A stretch of DNA of 40,894 nucleotides from Pinguiococcus pyrenoidosus (lineage: Eukaryota > Sar > Pinguiophyceae > Pinguiochrysidales > Pinguiochrysidaceae), in contig JAAMXY010000717.1 in the NCBI GenBank assembly GCA_019677205.1, positions 1-40,894 of the forward strand. Reading direction: 5' to 3'. The first letter of the stretch is position 1, and every line of letters begins with the position of its first letter. Positions 1 through 10,600 of this stretch are shown here, in pieces. Made by a program: the position numbers and the translations under genes. The notes beneath the pieces are model-generated. The model ran no database searches. It was given only the letters and a program-made list of their open reading frames with translations, and was not told the origin of the DNA.

Positions 1-1484
1 GGCTGATTTCGCCCAACCACATTCAATTTTGGCGGAGTCCATGACGTCATCACGCCGTTGTGGTGCGTCGACCTTCTTGCCCCTTTGAAACAGGCCTACA
101 TGGAGATACTTCTGGATTGGCTGCCGAAGCGGACTCCGGCTACCCGTTGTATGCTCTGTACTTTAGAAGATCAAGCCAAGCGGAGGACAAGACTCTGCTT
201 GCGAACCCGCCATTTTTGTCCCCCTACTGCTGGCATTCTGACACTTTTCTGTGTTCTACATCAAGCTTGACCAATCAGCGTACTAGAGCACATCACAGTT
301 CAAATCCTACGAATCAGATCACAAACAATTGGGAGTTCACCTATTCTCAACCAATCGGGTCTATACCCTAACTCAGAGTCTAGGCTACGTCTCCCTATAG
401 GAAGAAGAGGAGGAGGAGGAGGAGGAGGAGGAGGAGGAGGACGAGGAGGTGGTGGTGGTTGGACTGCAGCAGTCAACGGCCTCCTTACTCAAGCGCTTCA
501 GCAAGGGAAGGGACTCGATTGTCCCTTCCAATAGCGATGCGGCGAAAGTACCGGCTAGCTCGGTCTTTCACGCACTTCGCGTGAGCCTCGTCAAGGCGAA
601 GGTGCCTTGGCGTAAGGCACAGCTCAAGCTGGAGGACTTGAAGGTTTGCTTCCATATAAGTGTTCATCTTATTTTCACCTCCGGTGGATCTGGAATAAGT
701 CGCTGTTTGCAAAAATGCGCGCGACACGGGACCGGATTGCAAGGGAGCGGACCTGTTTGCAAAGGCAGATCAAGAATCTGGACCAGTTTGCAAAAACCTC
801 GAAAATCAGACGATATTTAAGTGGAATAAGATAATCTTATTTTACAGGATGTACTGTACGATCCACGGCCATGGTCGTGAGCGTCGCTCGCGAGCGTGAT
901 GGGCACCAGCACAGTTCCGGATCAGTAAGTGAATTGGACACAATGCTCGGACTGTACCGTGAACGACATCAAAAACCATTCGCGCAGTTCTGCAAAGTTC
1001 TCAACAGCTCTGGCGTGAAATTCACCCCCTTCTTTCCCCATAGCACGGGTTCACAAAACCCTCCGTCATCTTTCACAGGCTACCGTTACCATCTTCAGCT
1101 CATTCTTCCCGGATTGTAAAGCTTCCCAATTCTCGCGGCTCATTTCCTCTGAGCTCCGCAGCGCGTTTCGGCCAATTGTCAAGCGGAGGCCGCGGAAGCC
1201 GCAGCCGTTTCGTCAGCCGAAGATCCAGCGATCTATTTGCGCTTCACGCGAAGACGACGCAACCACTTTCGCGCTGCACGCCGTTACACTCCGACGCTGC
1301 CAAGTTTTGAAGAGTCGCTTGTCGCTTGTTCGCTTTGTGGCCTCTCGAAGTTGGAAGCTGACGAGAGACAGGAGATTTTGGCATCTCGAACTTGACCCAC
1401 CAGCAGACTGACCCAGCGCTCGACGCTGGAGTGGACTGGCTCTTCACTCTCAACGACAAGGCAGACGACCGAGCCGTACGCAGT
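1..1484. other. left intergenic region and 5' flank of the ABM-domain gene
   Basis: No convincing gene is seen in this stretch; its open frames are short and unlike known proteins. It holds CCAAT boxes at 271-275 and 351-355, a GA-rich trinucleotide run (401-450) passing into GGT repeats, and three TTTGCAAA palindromes at 706-713, 756-763 and 787-794. The frame of the downstream gene stays open from 1362 but has no ATG before 1485. The peptide it would encode just upstream of that ATG faintly resembles the second half of a UBA domain (DPALDAGVDWLF). That is probably chance, or it could mean that the true first exon lies further left. Confidence 0.5.
401..459. repeat. GAG/GGT trinucleotide microsatellite
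   Basis: A run of GAA and GAG triplets from 401 is followed by GGT triplets near 447-459. It lies outside any supported gene, about 1 kb upstream of the ABM-domain gene. Confidence 0.85.
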
Positions 1485-4014
1485 ATGGACATCTCGGAGA
1501 ACGACGAGAAACCTGCGCAGCAGGCCCCTGAGAAGCAGCTGGTCTCCTTCTGGTAAGGCGTCGTTGCTGAGGACAAGCTTCGGCGTTGCTTCGGCGTTGT
1601 CAAAGGACGCGTTGAGCTGAAGGGACAGATGTGGATTTGACGAAGTTGCAAGTTCTTCTCTCGTGCCCCCTGCTCATCTGCCTCGTCAATGCTTCCAGGC
1701 CAGACGCTTCGGACGCTCTGTCCGCGGAGGGTCTCCCGAACTTCAAGGGATTGTCCACTGGCCAAGTGGTGCTTCACGTGTCTTCAGCGCGGCAGGACGA
1801 GTGGTGCAAATGGCGCAAGGAAGTCCGCGAGGTGTCTCGCCATTTCGCGGGCTTCCGGGTCATGCAGATTCTCGACCTTGGCCAGCGAGACGAGCACACG
1901 CGCACCATCATGGTGGTGGCCAAGTTCACGTCGTATCGCTACCTGCGAAACTGGACCGAGTCCATCGAGTGGAAGGACTGTCTTGAGAAGGCCCGCAAGA
2001 GCGGTCTCGTGGTGGACGATGACAACTCGCAAGGCAAGGTGGAGATCCTGGCCTCGGACGGGGCGGTCATCGACATCTCGGGACTCCAGCAAAGCGCAGA
2101 AGCCCAGGAGGAAGTGGTCGAGTCGCCGCCGAAGTACCGCGTCTTCGCGGTCATCTACCTCGGCGCTGTGGCTTGGTTGGTGCTCTTCATCTACACGAAC
2201 CTCATAGGACACCTGACGGCCTGGTTCGGCGATCCCATCTTCGCGGACTTCATCTTCATCCACATCTTCGTCTTCTTGGCCGTGTATTCGACGACGCCGC
2301 TGCTCGTCCACCTCGGCTTCCACCGATGGCTGCACATGCCCCGGCACAAGAGTTGCGTGAGAGACCGGGTCCCACTGCTGAATTCGCTTCTGCTGCAGCT
2401 CGAGAACGGCGTCGCGCTCTTCGAGAAGGCCCCTCCGCGCCCGCACCCGCAGGTGCTGTCTCGCCTCGAGCTCGAGGAAGGTCGTGTCGAGGCGCTGCGC
2501 GAGAGCGCCTTCCGCTCCCAGGACCGCGTCAAGAGCCTCGAGGCGGCCCTCAGGCAGAGCGTCGCCGCCACCGAGAGTATCCGCCGGTCCGTGCAGCTTC
2601 TTGCAAAGGCCACCAACAACACGCACGCCACGGACGAGCTGTCGCGAAGCGTTCTCGAGAACCTGGCGAAATCGGAGGGTGCCGAAAGCTTTGCCGGCGG
2701 CCTAACCCTCGAGGGATCCGACTCCTCGGAAACGGTAGGCGAGGAGCCCCAGTCGTATCACTTCAACTGGACCACGAGCACCACCGACTTCGCCTCTGGC
2801 CGCGGACCGGATGCGACCTGCGCCGCCAACGATCAGCTTGGAGGCGGGGACATCGAGAACGCGGGAGACGATGTGGAGGGCGTGTCGATGACCGCCATCC
2901 ACTACGTCCGCTGGGAGCGCACGCAAGAGGTTGAGGAAGTCATGCGGTTCTTCGCTCAGACCATGTACGAGTACTCCGGCAATGACTTCATGGGGCTGGA
3001 CGTCCTGACGGACAAGAGCGGAGGGACGCTGAAGTACATCAGCATCTTCCGATTCCGCACCTATGCGAAGATGAAGGAGTGGATGATGAGCGAAACGCGC
3101 CGCAAGGCGCTCTGCCGCCTTCAGCCGCTGCTCGAGAAGACCCGTGGTCGCGAGTCGGCGTACCAGTTGCTCCCCGCGACGGACGATCACAGCGCGTCAA
3201 ATGCCCCACGCACCGACACCGGCGCCGAGGCCGATCACGAAGGGGCATCGGAGTCGAAGATCGAAGCGAAGGAGAAGATGCTGTACTTCCCGCTGACGAA
3301 ATCGGGCGAGGGAGAAGAGCCGTGGACCCTTGCTTCCTGCTGGGCTTTGGTGAAGAAGTGCCTCGACGGCGAGCAGAGCGAAGAGAGTGCCGGAAAGGAC
3401 TCCGCGTCGCGCAGCAAAGGCCGCGTGCTCCGAGATATCCATGGAGAGCTCTTGATCCCCCAGATTGCCGGCGGCGAGACGACCGTGTCCCCTGCCGTCC
3501 CACCGCCGCTTTGGAAAACCTGGATTCTCACGTCTGTCGGCCTCTTCATCATCTTTATCATCCTCCTGCCGTTGGCGAAGGTCCTGGAGGATGGCGGACT
3601 CGAAGACACCTACGGAAGAGGTACATCATCATTCAGTGACTCTGCCAGCAGTCTGCCCCCCTTTGTCGAAGGAGGAGCCTGCCTTCATATTCTGACAAAC
3701 GTACCAATGGCATCCCTCTGTCCAGGCATTGTTGATCTCGGCGTGCTTGTCTTCGGGACGGTGTACTTTGGCATTCCGTTCATGACCATGGTGTTCGGCG
3801 ACTGGCTCCACCAGTACACGGCGGTGGAGGTAGGCAACATCCAAGCCTTTGCCAAGCATCCAGTGCTTCTTCTGACGACCTGCTTTAGGCCAGCCGCGGA
3901 GTCAATCCATGGTTCAAGTGGCTCTTCACGGGCATCCACAATCCCTGGTGGATGATGGTGTTCAACACCACCGTTGCGCTCTTCCTCTTCTTCACGCTGG
4001 CGTATGCCGAGTAG
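1485..4014 (+). CDS. membrane protein with two ABM-type (COG3224-like) domains
   Basis: Predicted exons are 1485-1552, 1699-3620, 3726-3829 and 3889-4014 (739 aa). Introns are GT-AG, and the first (donor GTAAGG) ends in a pyrimidine-rich tract. Residues about 43-125 and 419-505 are two ferredoxin-like domains of the antibiotic-biosynthesis-monooxygenase (ABM/Dabb) superfamily. Each is followed by hydrophobic helices: about 171-190 and 205-226 after the first, about 630-650 plus a helix at the start of exon 3 after the second, and a last helix in exon 4. Bacterial COG3224 proteins have one ABM domain plus membrane helices and begin that part with PPKY, as here at about 166. The protein therefore looks like an internal duplication of that architecture, with a coiled-coil linker (about 250-330). 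Substrate is unknown, and these domains often lack assigned chemistry. The 105-bp intron 2 is also open in frame, so its removal is inferred from helix continuity. Confidence 0.65.
1553..1698 (+). other. intron 1 of the ABM-domain gene
   Basis: The donor is GTAAGG and the acceptor CTTCCAG, preceded by about 40 bases rich in T and C. Splicing leaves a two-base/one-base split codon that restores the downstream frame. Without it the long frame could only begin at a GTG (1631), and its apparent signal peptide would just be the translated pyrimidine tract. Confidence 0.6.
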
Positions 4015-4434
4015 TCCGGAGGTTCCCACCAAGGAATCCTCTGTCCGCAGTATCTTCTCCAGTCATGCTCTGCATTTTTGAGCGAGCACGTAGCCGCGTC
4101 CCATCAGAATGGGTGCTGCAGGTTGGTGAACACAAAAAAAGACTTCATCGTGCATGGGCTTCGTCATGTACGTTGCACCGACTTCGGCCGAGAGTGCTTC
4201 GGCATATGAGGTGCTTCTTTTTTCCAAGGCGTGGTCTTGTAGTTCTGCGTCCTTGCCGCACCATCGAGGCAGAATGGTGCTGCATGTCGCGATTGCGGGA
4301 TGGCGTCATCAGAGGCATGTGTGCAAGTTGCCGAGGCAGGGGTGTCAAGCGCCAAAGAAGCCTTTGCTTGCGTATCTTCTTCGATCAAGCTGCTCCGCTT
4401 CAAAATCCTACCTTGCGGGAATGGAGGCATGCAA
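4015..4434. other. convergent intergenic region
   Basis: It separates the 3' ends of the ABM-domain gene (+) and the AAA+ gene (-). It must hold both polyadenylation regions. No conserved gene, tRNA or repeat is visible; an A-rich run lies near 4132-4141. Confidence 0.5.
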
Positions 4435-6057
4435 TCACGCCGGTGGAGCTCCTGAAGGAGGTTGTGATTGACCGAGGAGGAACTCCGCCAAGAAGCTGCC
4501 CGTCCAAACCCATTCACACGCCCCGTTCTCAACGTGGTCCAGCATGCAACCATGCCCTTGTCTCGGTCCCAGTGGGAGCCCAAGCTCCGAGGGACACCCC
4601 TGCCTCCCTAATCTCTGGTACAGGGTCTCCACCGTCGCGAGTGCGGACGAGTTCGTGGCGCTCCCGCTCGCCGCTGCAGGACCGTTTGTACAAACACCGC
4701 TCGCCTCGCACGACGCGTACGTGAGCTGCCGTGGGCACCACCAAAGCGACAGCACAGTGCCGTGCGAGAGCTTGCTCAACTTCTTGCCGTTCTCACCAGG
4801 AAACGCCTCTTCGATGTAGGTCGAGTGCGGCACCGTGCCGTTCTGGCAGACGAACAGGACGCTGTCAGGTCTCCAGGGCTTCGCTCGTGTGCGAAAGATC
4901 CGGTGCAGGACACGAAGGACGGGGAGCCGCGCTCCGTACGCCGACGTGAAGATGTGCTTGCTGCCGTCAAAGCTTTTCACCTTGTCCCACGGCACGAATT
5001 CGTTCCTCCTCATCATCTCCGTCACGTTCCTGCCCCAGACGAGGCCGGCCCAGCGGCTCTTTGCCCAGTAGTCGCCGTCTAGCTCGGCCAGCCTCATGTC
5101 CAGGATCGCGCTAATCTCGGCAACTCCCAGAGGCAGAAAGCCGACGTACTCCTGGATGTAGTGCCCCATGCGATGGCGAGGGAACTGCTCGCTCAGGCTT
5201 GTTCTGCAGGTTTTCTCCAGCGTCGCCCGAGGCAGCAGGCGGTTCAGCACCTCGCCTTCGCTGCCCGCTTGGTACGTAGCCAGCATTCTCGAGACGCTGT
5301 CCCCGGCGATGTCCGTGACGAGCAGAACCAGAGCCCCGCCCACGGCCACCTCGGCGTTGCCAAACCGGGCGCGGGGCCGCTCTGGATCCAGCGGCTCCGC
5401 GAGCTCGTCGAGCAGGGCCGGGTGCATTCGCTGCACCTCATCCACGATGACGACGCCCCTGCCACTGCAGTGCCGAAAGTGCTCGTACAGCCGCTCCCGC
5501 AGATGCAATCGATTGCTCTCCACCGTCTCCGGGAAGCTTGAGCTGAAGTGCTCGCCCCGGATCATCAGCAGACCGTCGGGATGGCTTTGTGGCGGCTGCC
5601 AAAGGCCCTGTCTGCGGTTCGTCGCCGCGCTTTTGCCGTAGCCGAGGATGCTGCTTGCCACCAGGAAGGCTGTCTCCGACTTTCCTGTACCCGTTGGCCC
5701 CACAATGGCCAGGACCAGCGGGGTTTCCCTCTCCCAGAGGGCCAAAGCGCTCACGATGGAGTTCTTCGCCATCTCTTGGCCCACGATTCTCTCGTCCAGC
5801 GCCGCCTGCACGGCCTCCACGTGGTTGCCGGGTACTCTGCAGGCCTCCAGCATGCTCAGGGAATCGGAGGCCAAGGCCGAGGCGGACGAAATCGCCCAGC
5901 TGCTGCTCTTGTACAGCAGCTGAAGCATCGAGGGCATCGGCTCGTCGTCATTTGGCGGATACGGAGACGCCCTGGCGGCGCTATCGACATGCGTCGTGTA
6001 TACAGCAAGAGCAACCGCTATGGTGGTGAGGCATCGCAGAGGACTGCATCTCTTCAT
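4435..6057 (-). CDS. torsin/Clp-like AAA+ ATPase with signal peptide
   Basis: Single-exon gene of 540 aa from the ATG at 6057. The frame is open up to 6195, but a TATA-like run at 6180-6188 lies between the upstream Met and this one, which favours 6057. The N-terminus (MKRCSPLRCLTTIAVALAVY) is a signal peptide or signal anchor. A single AAA+ module follows: Walker A GPTGTGKSE at about 120-128, Walker B VVIVDEVQ at about 202-209, a sensor-1-like LLVTDIAGDS at about 245-254, and a sensor-2-like YGARLP further on. An AAA+ module in a secretory-pathway protein is the hallmark of torsins, which remodel proteins in the ER or nuclear-envelope lumen with membrane cofactors. The Cys-containing C-terminal extension of more than 100 residues is not typical of torsins, so a Clp-type lumenal unfoldase is the alternative. 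It is divergently paired with the J-protein gene. Confidence 0.7.
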   Translation of the reverse strand: MKRCSPLRCLTTIAVALAVYTTHVDSAARASPYPPNDDEPMPSMLQLLYKSSSWAISSASALASDSLSMLEACRVPGNHVEAVQAALDERIVGQEMAKNSIVSALALWERETPLVLAIVGPTGTGKSETAFLVASSILGYGKSAATNRRQGLWQPPQSHPDGLLMIRGEHFSSSFPETVESNRLHLRERLYEHFRHCSGRGVVIVDEVQRMHPALLDELAEPLDPERPRARFGNAEVAVGGALVLLVTDIAGDSVSRMLATYQAGSEGEVLNRLLPRATLEKTCRTSLSEQFPRHRMGHYIQEYVGFLPLGVAEISAILDMRLAELDGDYWAKSRWAGLVWGRNVTEMMRRNEFVPWDKVKSFDGSKHIFTSAYGARLPVLRVLHRIFRTRAKPWRPDSVLFVCQNGTVPHSTYIEEAFPGENGKKLSKLSHGTVLSLWWCPRQLTYASCEASGVCTNGPAAASGSATNSSALATVETLYQRLGRQGCPSELGLPLGPRQGHGCMLDHVENGACEWVWTGSFLAEFLLGQSQPPSGAPPA

Positions 6058-6415
6058 GGCGCAGGACACACGCCTTATCCACAGCTCTTTAGAGCGCTTC
6101 TGCCTTGCGAGGGAAATCCGCGCGGATCCAATCCAAGCGGAGGTCTTGTGATAGTCTTGGCAAAAGCTACAACTAAGTCTATATATATCCAACATAAGTT
6201 CAAAGCTTTCACCCCCGCCAGTATCCTATAGTACCTCGCATTAAAGGATCCGATGAAAGATAAGGACATCCGATTGGATGAAGTGCCGGAGATGTCTATA
6301 CGATCTCCGCCCTTGTCTTAGCAGGGACAAAGCGGAGTTCAAGAAGCCGTCAGCTGCAGACTCTGTTTGCGCAGACAGCACAAAGGCGTTTAAGCTTGGG
6401 GCCTGGCCTTTGAGA
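6058..6415. promoter_or_regulatory. bidirectional promoter region between AAA+ and J-protein genes
   Basis: The 358 bp between divergent ATGs must drive both genes. The clear element is TATATATAT at 6180-6188, about 120 bp from the minus-strand ATG and therefore placed for the AAA+ gene. No TATA box is evident for the plus-strand gene. Confidence 0.5.
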
Positions 6416-7432
6416 ATGACGTCGGTTGCGGCGAGCATCTCTGCCGCCTTCGGCGACGACGTGGATCTCTACGCGATCCTTGGCGTGGAGCGCTCAGCAG
6501 ATGCTTCAGCTTTACGAAAGGTGGATAGCGCGGCGTCCCGCTTGTCGACGCCAAATCTGATGAGCTCTTGTGCTGTCTTTCCCAAAGGCCTTCCGCAAGA
6601 AGTCCCTCAAGTACCATCCGGACAAGAACCCAGGCGATGAGCGAGCAGTGGGGAAGTTCCAGGCGCTGTGCGCTGTCCACTCCATTCTCGCGGATCCCGA
6701 AAGTCGAAGAGTTTACGACGAAACTGGAGAAGTGGTGTCTTCCGAGAGGTTTGGCAATGAGGAATGTCTTGGTCGTTGCAGTGCGAAGGCGGATGTGGAC
6801 TAAGAGCTTTGGGCCCTCCGAACAGTGACGATGGCGATACGGAGCGGGCAGACTGGATGGCTTACTGGCGCACGCTCTTCCCAAAAGTCACCGTCGAGAA
6901 GATACAGAAGTTCCGGGAGGAGTACCGCGACTCGGAGGAGGAGCGCCAGGCGATCTTGCGGGCGTATGAGTCGCAGAGGGGCGACATGAACGTCGTGCTG
7001 GAGACTGTCATGTGCAGCGACGACGAGACGGACCTTCGGCGCTTCAAGAAGATCATCAGGAAGGCCATCCGGGCAGGAGATGTGGAGGACTTCGGCTTCG
7101 TGTACACCAAGTCGGAGTCCCGCGAGGGCGAGGCCAAGGAGGCCGAGGAACTGCTTGCCAAGATTCAAGCGGAGAACGGCGGCGGCGCCGGCGCGGATCC
7201 GCTCTCCATGATACGCAACCGGAGGCAGGCGCGAGCGGCCAGCTTCCTCGATGGGCTGGAGGCGCGCTATAAGGAGATGGACGCAAGGACCAAGAGCCTC
7301 CGCCCGGAGCCCCAGAAGAAGTATGCGAAGCCGGCAAAGGAGCCGGAGATAGACGAAGAGGAGTTCCAGCGCATTCAGGCCCGGATCCTTAAGCGGCGGA
7401 ATCGGAAATCCAAGGCCGCGTCCCGGCGCTGA
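6416..7432 (+). CDS. DNAJC9-like J-domain protein
   Basis: Exons 6416-6520, 6588-6748 and 6826-7432 encode 290 aa; introns are 67 and 77 bp. The J domain begins at about residue 21 (DLYAILGVERSADASALRK) and crosses intron 1. The HPD motif that stimulates Hsp70 ATPase sits at the start of exon 2 (KYHPDKNPG), and the domain closes with RRVYDETG. Exon 3 opens with ADWMAYWRTLFPKV and a helical domain containing SEEE, a GDM motif and a run leading to IRKAIRAGDV. This order and wording match DNAJC9, a nuclear co-chaperone that combines J-domain activity with H3-H4 histone binding. The C-terminus is Lys/Arg-rich, consistent with nuclear location. The two intron junctions restore the frame exactly where DNAJC9 similarity resumes. 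The intron 2 donor (AG/GTTTGG) is the less certain boundary. Confidence 0.85.
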
Positions 7433-7624
7433 GGGGAAGCGGCGTAGGGACGACCAAAAACAAGGGATCTGTCTTATTCAGGCCGCCTGTTTCTTCTGCT
7501 TTCTTGGGAAAAATCGTGCGAAGTGAGGGCTATCCGTGGAAGCCCATCTAACATGAGCACGACCTACAAAACCAGTGGCACGATTCGCCCGAAGGGAGCA
7601 GCACGACCTCCCGCACCGAGCACG
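7433..7624. other. convergent spacer between J-protein and lipid-transfer genes
   Basis: 192 bp separate the two stop codons. Nothing else is recognisable here. Confidence 0.5.
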
Positions 7625-10600
7625 TCATTTGCGCTTCCAGAACCGCTTCTTCGACGTCGGCTTTGCGCCGAGCAGAAGGGCTCTCTTATCCAAGGACTGT
7701 GGACTTAGGCTTCGCGCGGACTGCGACACGGAGGCAGCGCTTGCCTGCGGGCCAGCGCTCCGGCCTCGATCGCTCTTGCCTCCTCTCTTCCACGGAAGAC
7801 TTCTCCTCGCGCTCCTCCTGCCGCCTTCCGCATCGGCCTTTCCTCCGCTCTCGCTGGCGCTGTCACCCTGGCGGTGAGCCGTGCTGCTTTCCCCCTCAGA
7901 GCGCCCCTGCAGCTCCCCGTCGCCATCCTCCTCCTCCAGCAGCAGGTTCGGGGTGAAGGTCGAGCCAAAGCCAAGGCTTTGCGCAATCAGCGTGCCGATA
8001 TTGTTGAAGTTGCGATGCACCTGGCCCAGGAGATCGAAGATGAGATCATTTCTGATCTGCAGAAGGAGCCTTTCCAGCGTGCACGTCCGCTTGCTGTAGA
8101 CCAGAGGGTGGACTTTCAGCTGCAGGGCCTCGAAGGCCTCAAGATTGCCCTTGGTCTCGCCTTTGTAGCTCAGGAAGAGGTTCAGCTCCCCGAAGCGCAG
8201 GCGCTTGATGGTGATGAGACCGAAGGGCAGCACGGAGGCCTCCTGCCGAGCTGCACGCCGCCTCGCGGCGGCACGGCGACGACGCTGCCGGCGAGTCCTC
8301 GTTTTCGGATCATCTTCGATGAGGTTTCCCGCGGGCTGCCGGCCCCGCTGCCCATCTGCGTGGGTCGTTTCCATCTGCTTCCTTCCGATTGTTGCCAAGG
8401 CGGCAGACAAGGAGTGGGGGACCCCTCCTGGGGATGGATCCAGCCCCAGCGAGAGCTGGGGTCTGATCTCGCCGCTCCTGTGCACGGGCACCCCTTCCTC
8501 GGCCCCGTTGGGAGACACCTTCTTGAAGAGGCCCCTCACCCGATTCCTGATGGACGAGGGCGCGGCGATGTGCGTCCTTCCCCGCACGTCCTTGTCAGAG
8601 GCGGGCGAGTCCCCAGCGGAACGGGACTCGGATGATGCGGGTCCGGAGTGACCAAGCGACTTACTGCTCTTCGACGGGAAGGGCCCGTTGGCATTCAGGA
8701 ACGCGCTCCTCATCTGCTGCTCGTGGTTGACCTCCGCCTCGCTCTTCTCGCGCTGCGTGCGGCTTGCTACGTCAAAGAAGTCCACGAGCTCCGTCAGTGC
8801 CGTCCGATTCAGTCGAACGGTCAGCGGTGCCACGTTGATCTCCATGTGCCGCAGGATGAAGGAAGCCCTTTCCGACGCGTCCGTGGCGTAGTACGCCGGG
8901 CTCCACTTCGGGCTCGGATCCAACGCGCCGTCGAAGCGGATCATGGGCGCTCCTTTGATGTGCGGATTCACGCGCCCTGTGATATTCGCCGGTGGAATCA
9001 AGGACAGCAAAGTCGGCGTCAGGGGACTGAAGAGGAGAAGCGCCTTGGGTGCGCCCTGAAAGCTGCCGTCCGCCTTCTCAGAGGGGCCTTCCACCCTCGC
9101 GTGGTGCGTGGCCGTCAGATCGATGACGTCCAACTCGAGGGACCCAGCCTGATTCTCGAAAGCCATGAAGCCTCCGCAGATGCCACCGATCTTGACGCAA
9201 ACCATGGGGACCTCGTCGAGATTGCGGAGCAGGAAGAGGTAGATGCCCCGGAGGTCCCAGCTGAGATGCACGGTTGGGTGAACTTGCGCAGCCATCGTGA
9301 CGCCTTTGATCGCGTTCCTCAGCGCGCTCGTGCCCTGCATCGCCCTGCCCTGCCAACGCACGTACTCGGCGCACAGATCACTCGTCCAGCGCCCCAGCAG
9401 CTCGGTAGCCTTGATCGTGGAGGATCCCTCGAAGTCGATCACCTCCTGGAGGACCTCGTACACGCCGGTGCTATGCGACCATCGAGGCTTCCTGGCGCTC
9501 TTGCCGGAGATGGTGAGCTGGCAGTAGCGCAGGATCCACGCGATCTCCCGGATCCTCCATCGAATGGCCTCCAGCCGGTGCCATCTCTGCCCAAGGCTGG
9601 CGGCGGAGCCTGCTCCGAAGTCCTCGGCATTCAGCGCCAAGTCGGTGTTGCCCGTGTCACCACCGTCCGGATCGATCAGGTGCTCGCCATTATCGGTGAA
9701 GTCGTTGCACTGCGCGTCCGGGGCGGCGCAGGCAACGCTGCGATCATGGAGGTCGAGCTCAAAACTCAGTCCGAAGTCAAAGTCCATCTCGGACTCGATC
9801 GACATGCCCGGGTCCGCCACCATGGAGCTGAGGACGCCGAGCACGATTCCGAGCTGGTGGCCGTCAGCAGCGCCCATCACGGAGGGCAAGGAAATGCGAA
9901 CGTTCTGGTCGGGAATGGCGCCGTGCCGAACGAGGATGTTGACCGCAACCGGCATCGCGGGCACGACTACTTGCAGAACCCGCAGTCGGTTTGGCTGGCC
10001 ATCGCGCCTCCCGTCGAGGCTGAGCGGTCTCAGGCTGCCCCTCCGCGGCGTCGAGGCCTCGTCGGCGACTTCCTTGTAGGGAAATATCACGTCGTCGGCG
10101 CCCGACAGCGTCCCCATGTTCTGGTACAGCAAGGACTGCCTTTCCTTCTTGCTGGGTCCGCGCCCGATGGTCGAGTCTGAAGACAACAGCCGCTCAGGAG
10201 TGGCGGGGGGATCCACAAAGTCTAGAAGAGAGTAGAGATCCCCCGAGTCTCTCGACTCTGGTTCCGTGTGCGGGTCCGCGAGGCTGTTCTCCCGAGAGAG
10301 CGCGGCTGGGCCCATCCACTTGTCTATGGAATCGGTTCTGGAGAAGGCCGTCTTGGGAATCCAAAGGACGCCCGCGGACACGTCCACGTCCGTAGGCGCG
10401 CAGAGCACCCGTACGGAATCGAGGTTCAGTGCGACCTGCTCGAGGTAGAAGGGAAGCGTTCTCTGGGCGAGCATCTGCAGGAGCGTGCGAAACCGGGCGG
10501 GCTGCCCCTTCCGAAGCTCCTGCAGCGTGTCAAAGGAGAGCCTCGCATCTTCCGGAAGCTGCAGCGAGAACATCGCGTCACCGACCTCCGACTTGATGTC

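Noticed and set aside
290-330. tRNA-like T-loop (GTTCAAATCC)
   Set aside because: The flanking bases do not form the five-pair stem and no D-arm or anticodon arm is found.
1362-1484. UBA domain upstream of the ABM gene
   Set aside because: Only half of a UBA-like pattern is present, with no ATG, so it is more likely 5' untranslated sequence.
1631-1698. Signal peptide at the start of the ABM-domain frame
   Set aside because: It begins with GTG, has no in-frame ATG, and coincides with the pyrimidine tract of a well-formed intron.
8648-10180. 510-codon plus-strand frame
   Set aside because: It is antisense to the giant lipid-transfer gene, with Arg/His/Leu-rich shadow composition and no family similarity. 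The same applies to 11387-12703 and 14681-16024.
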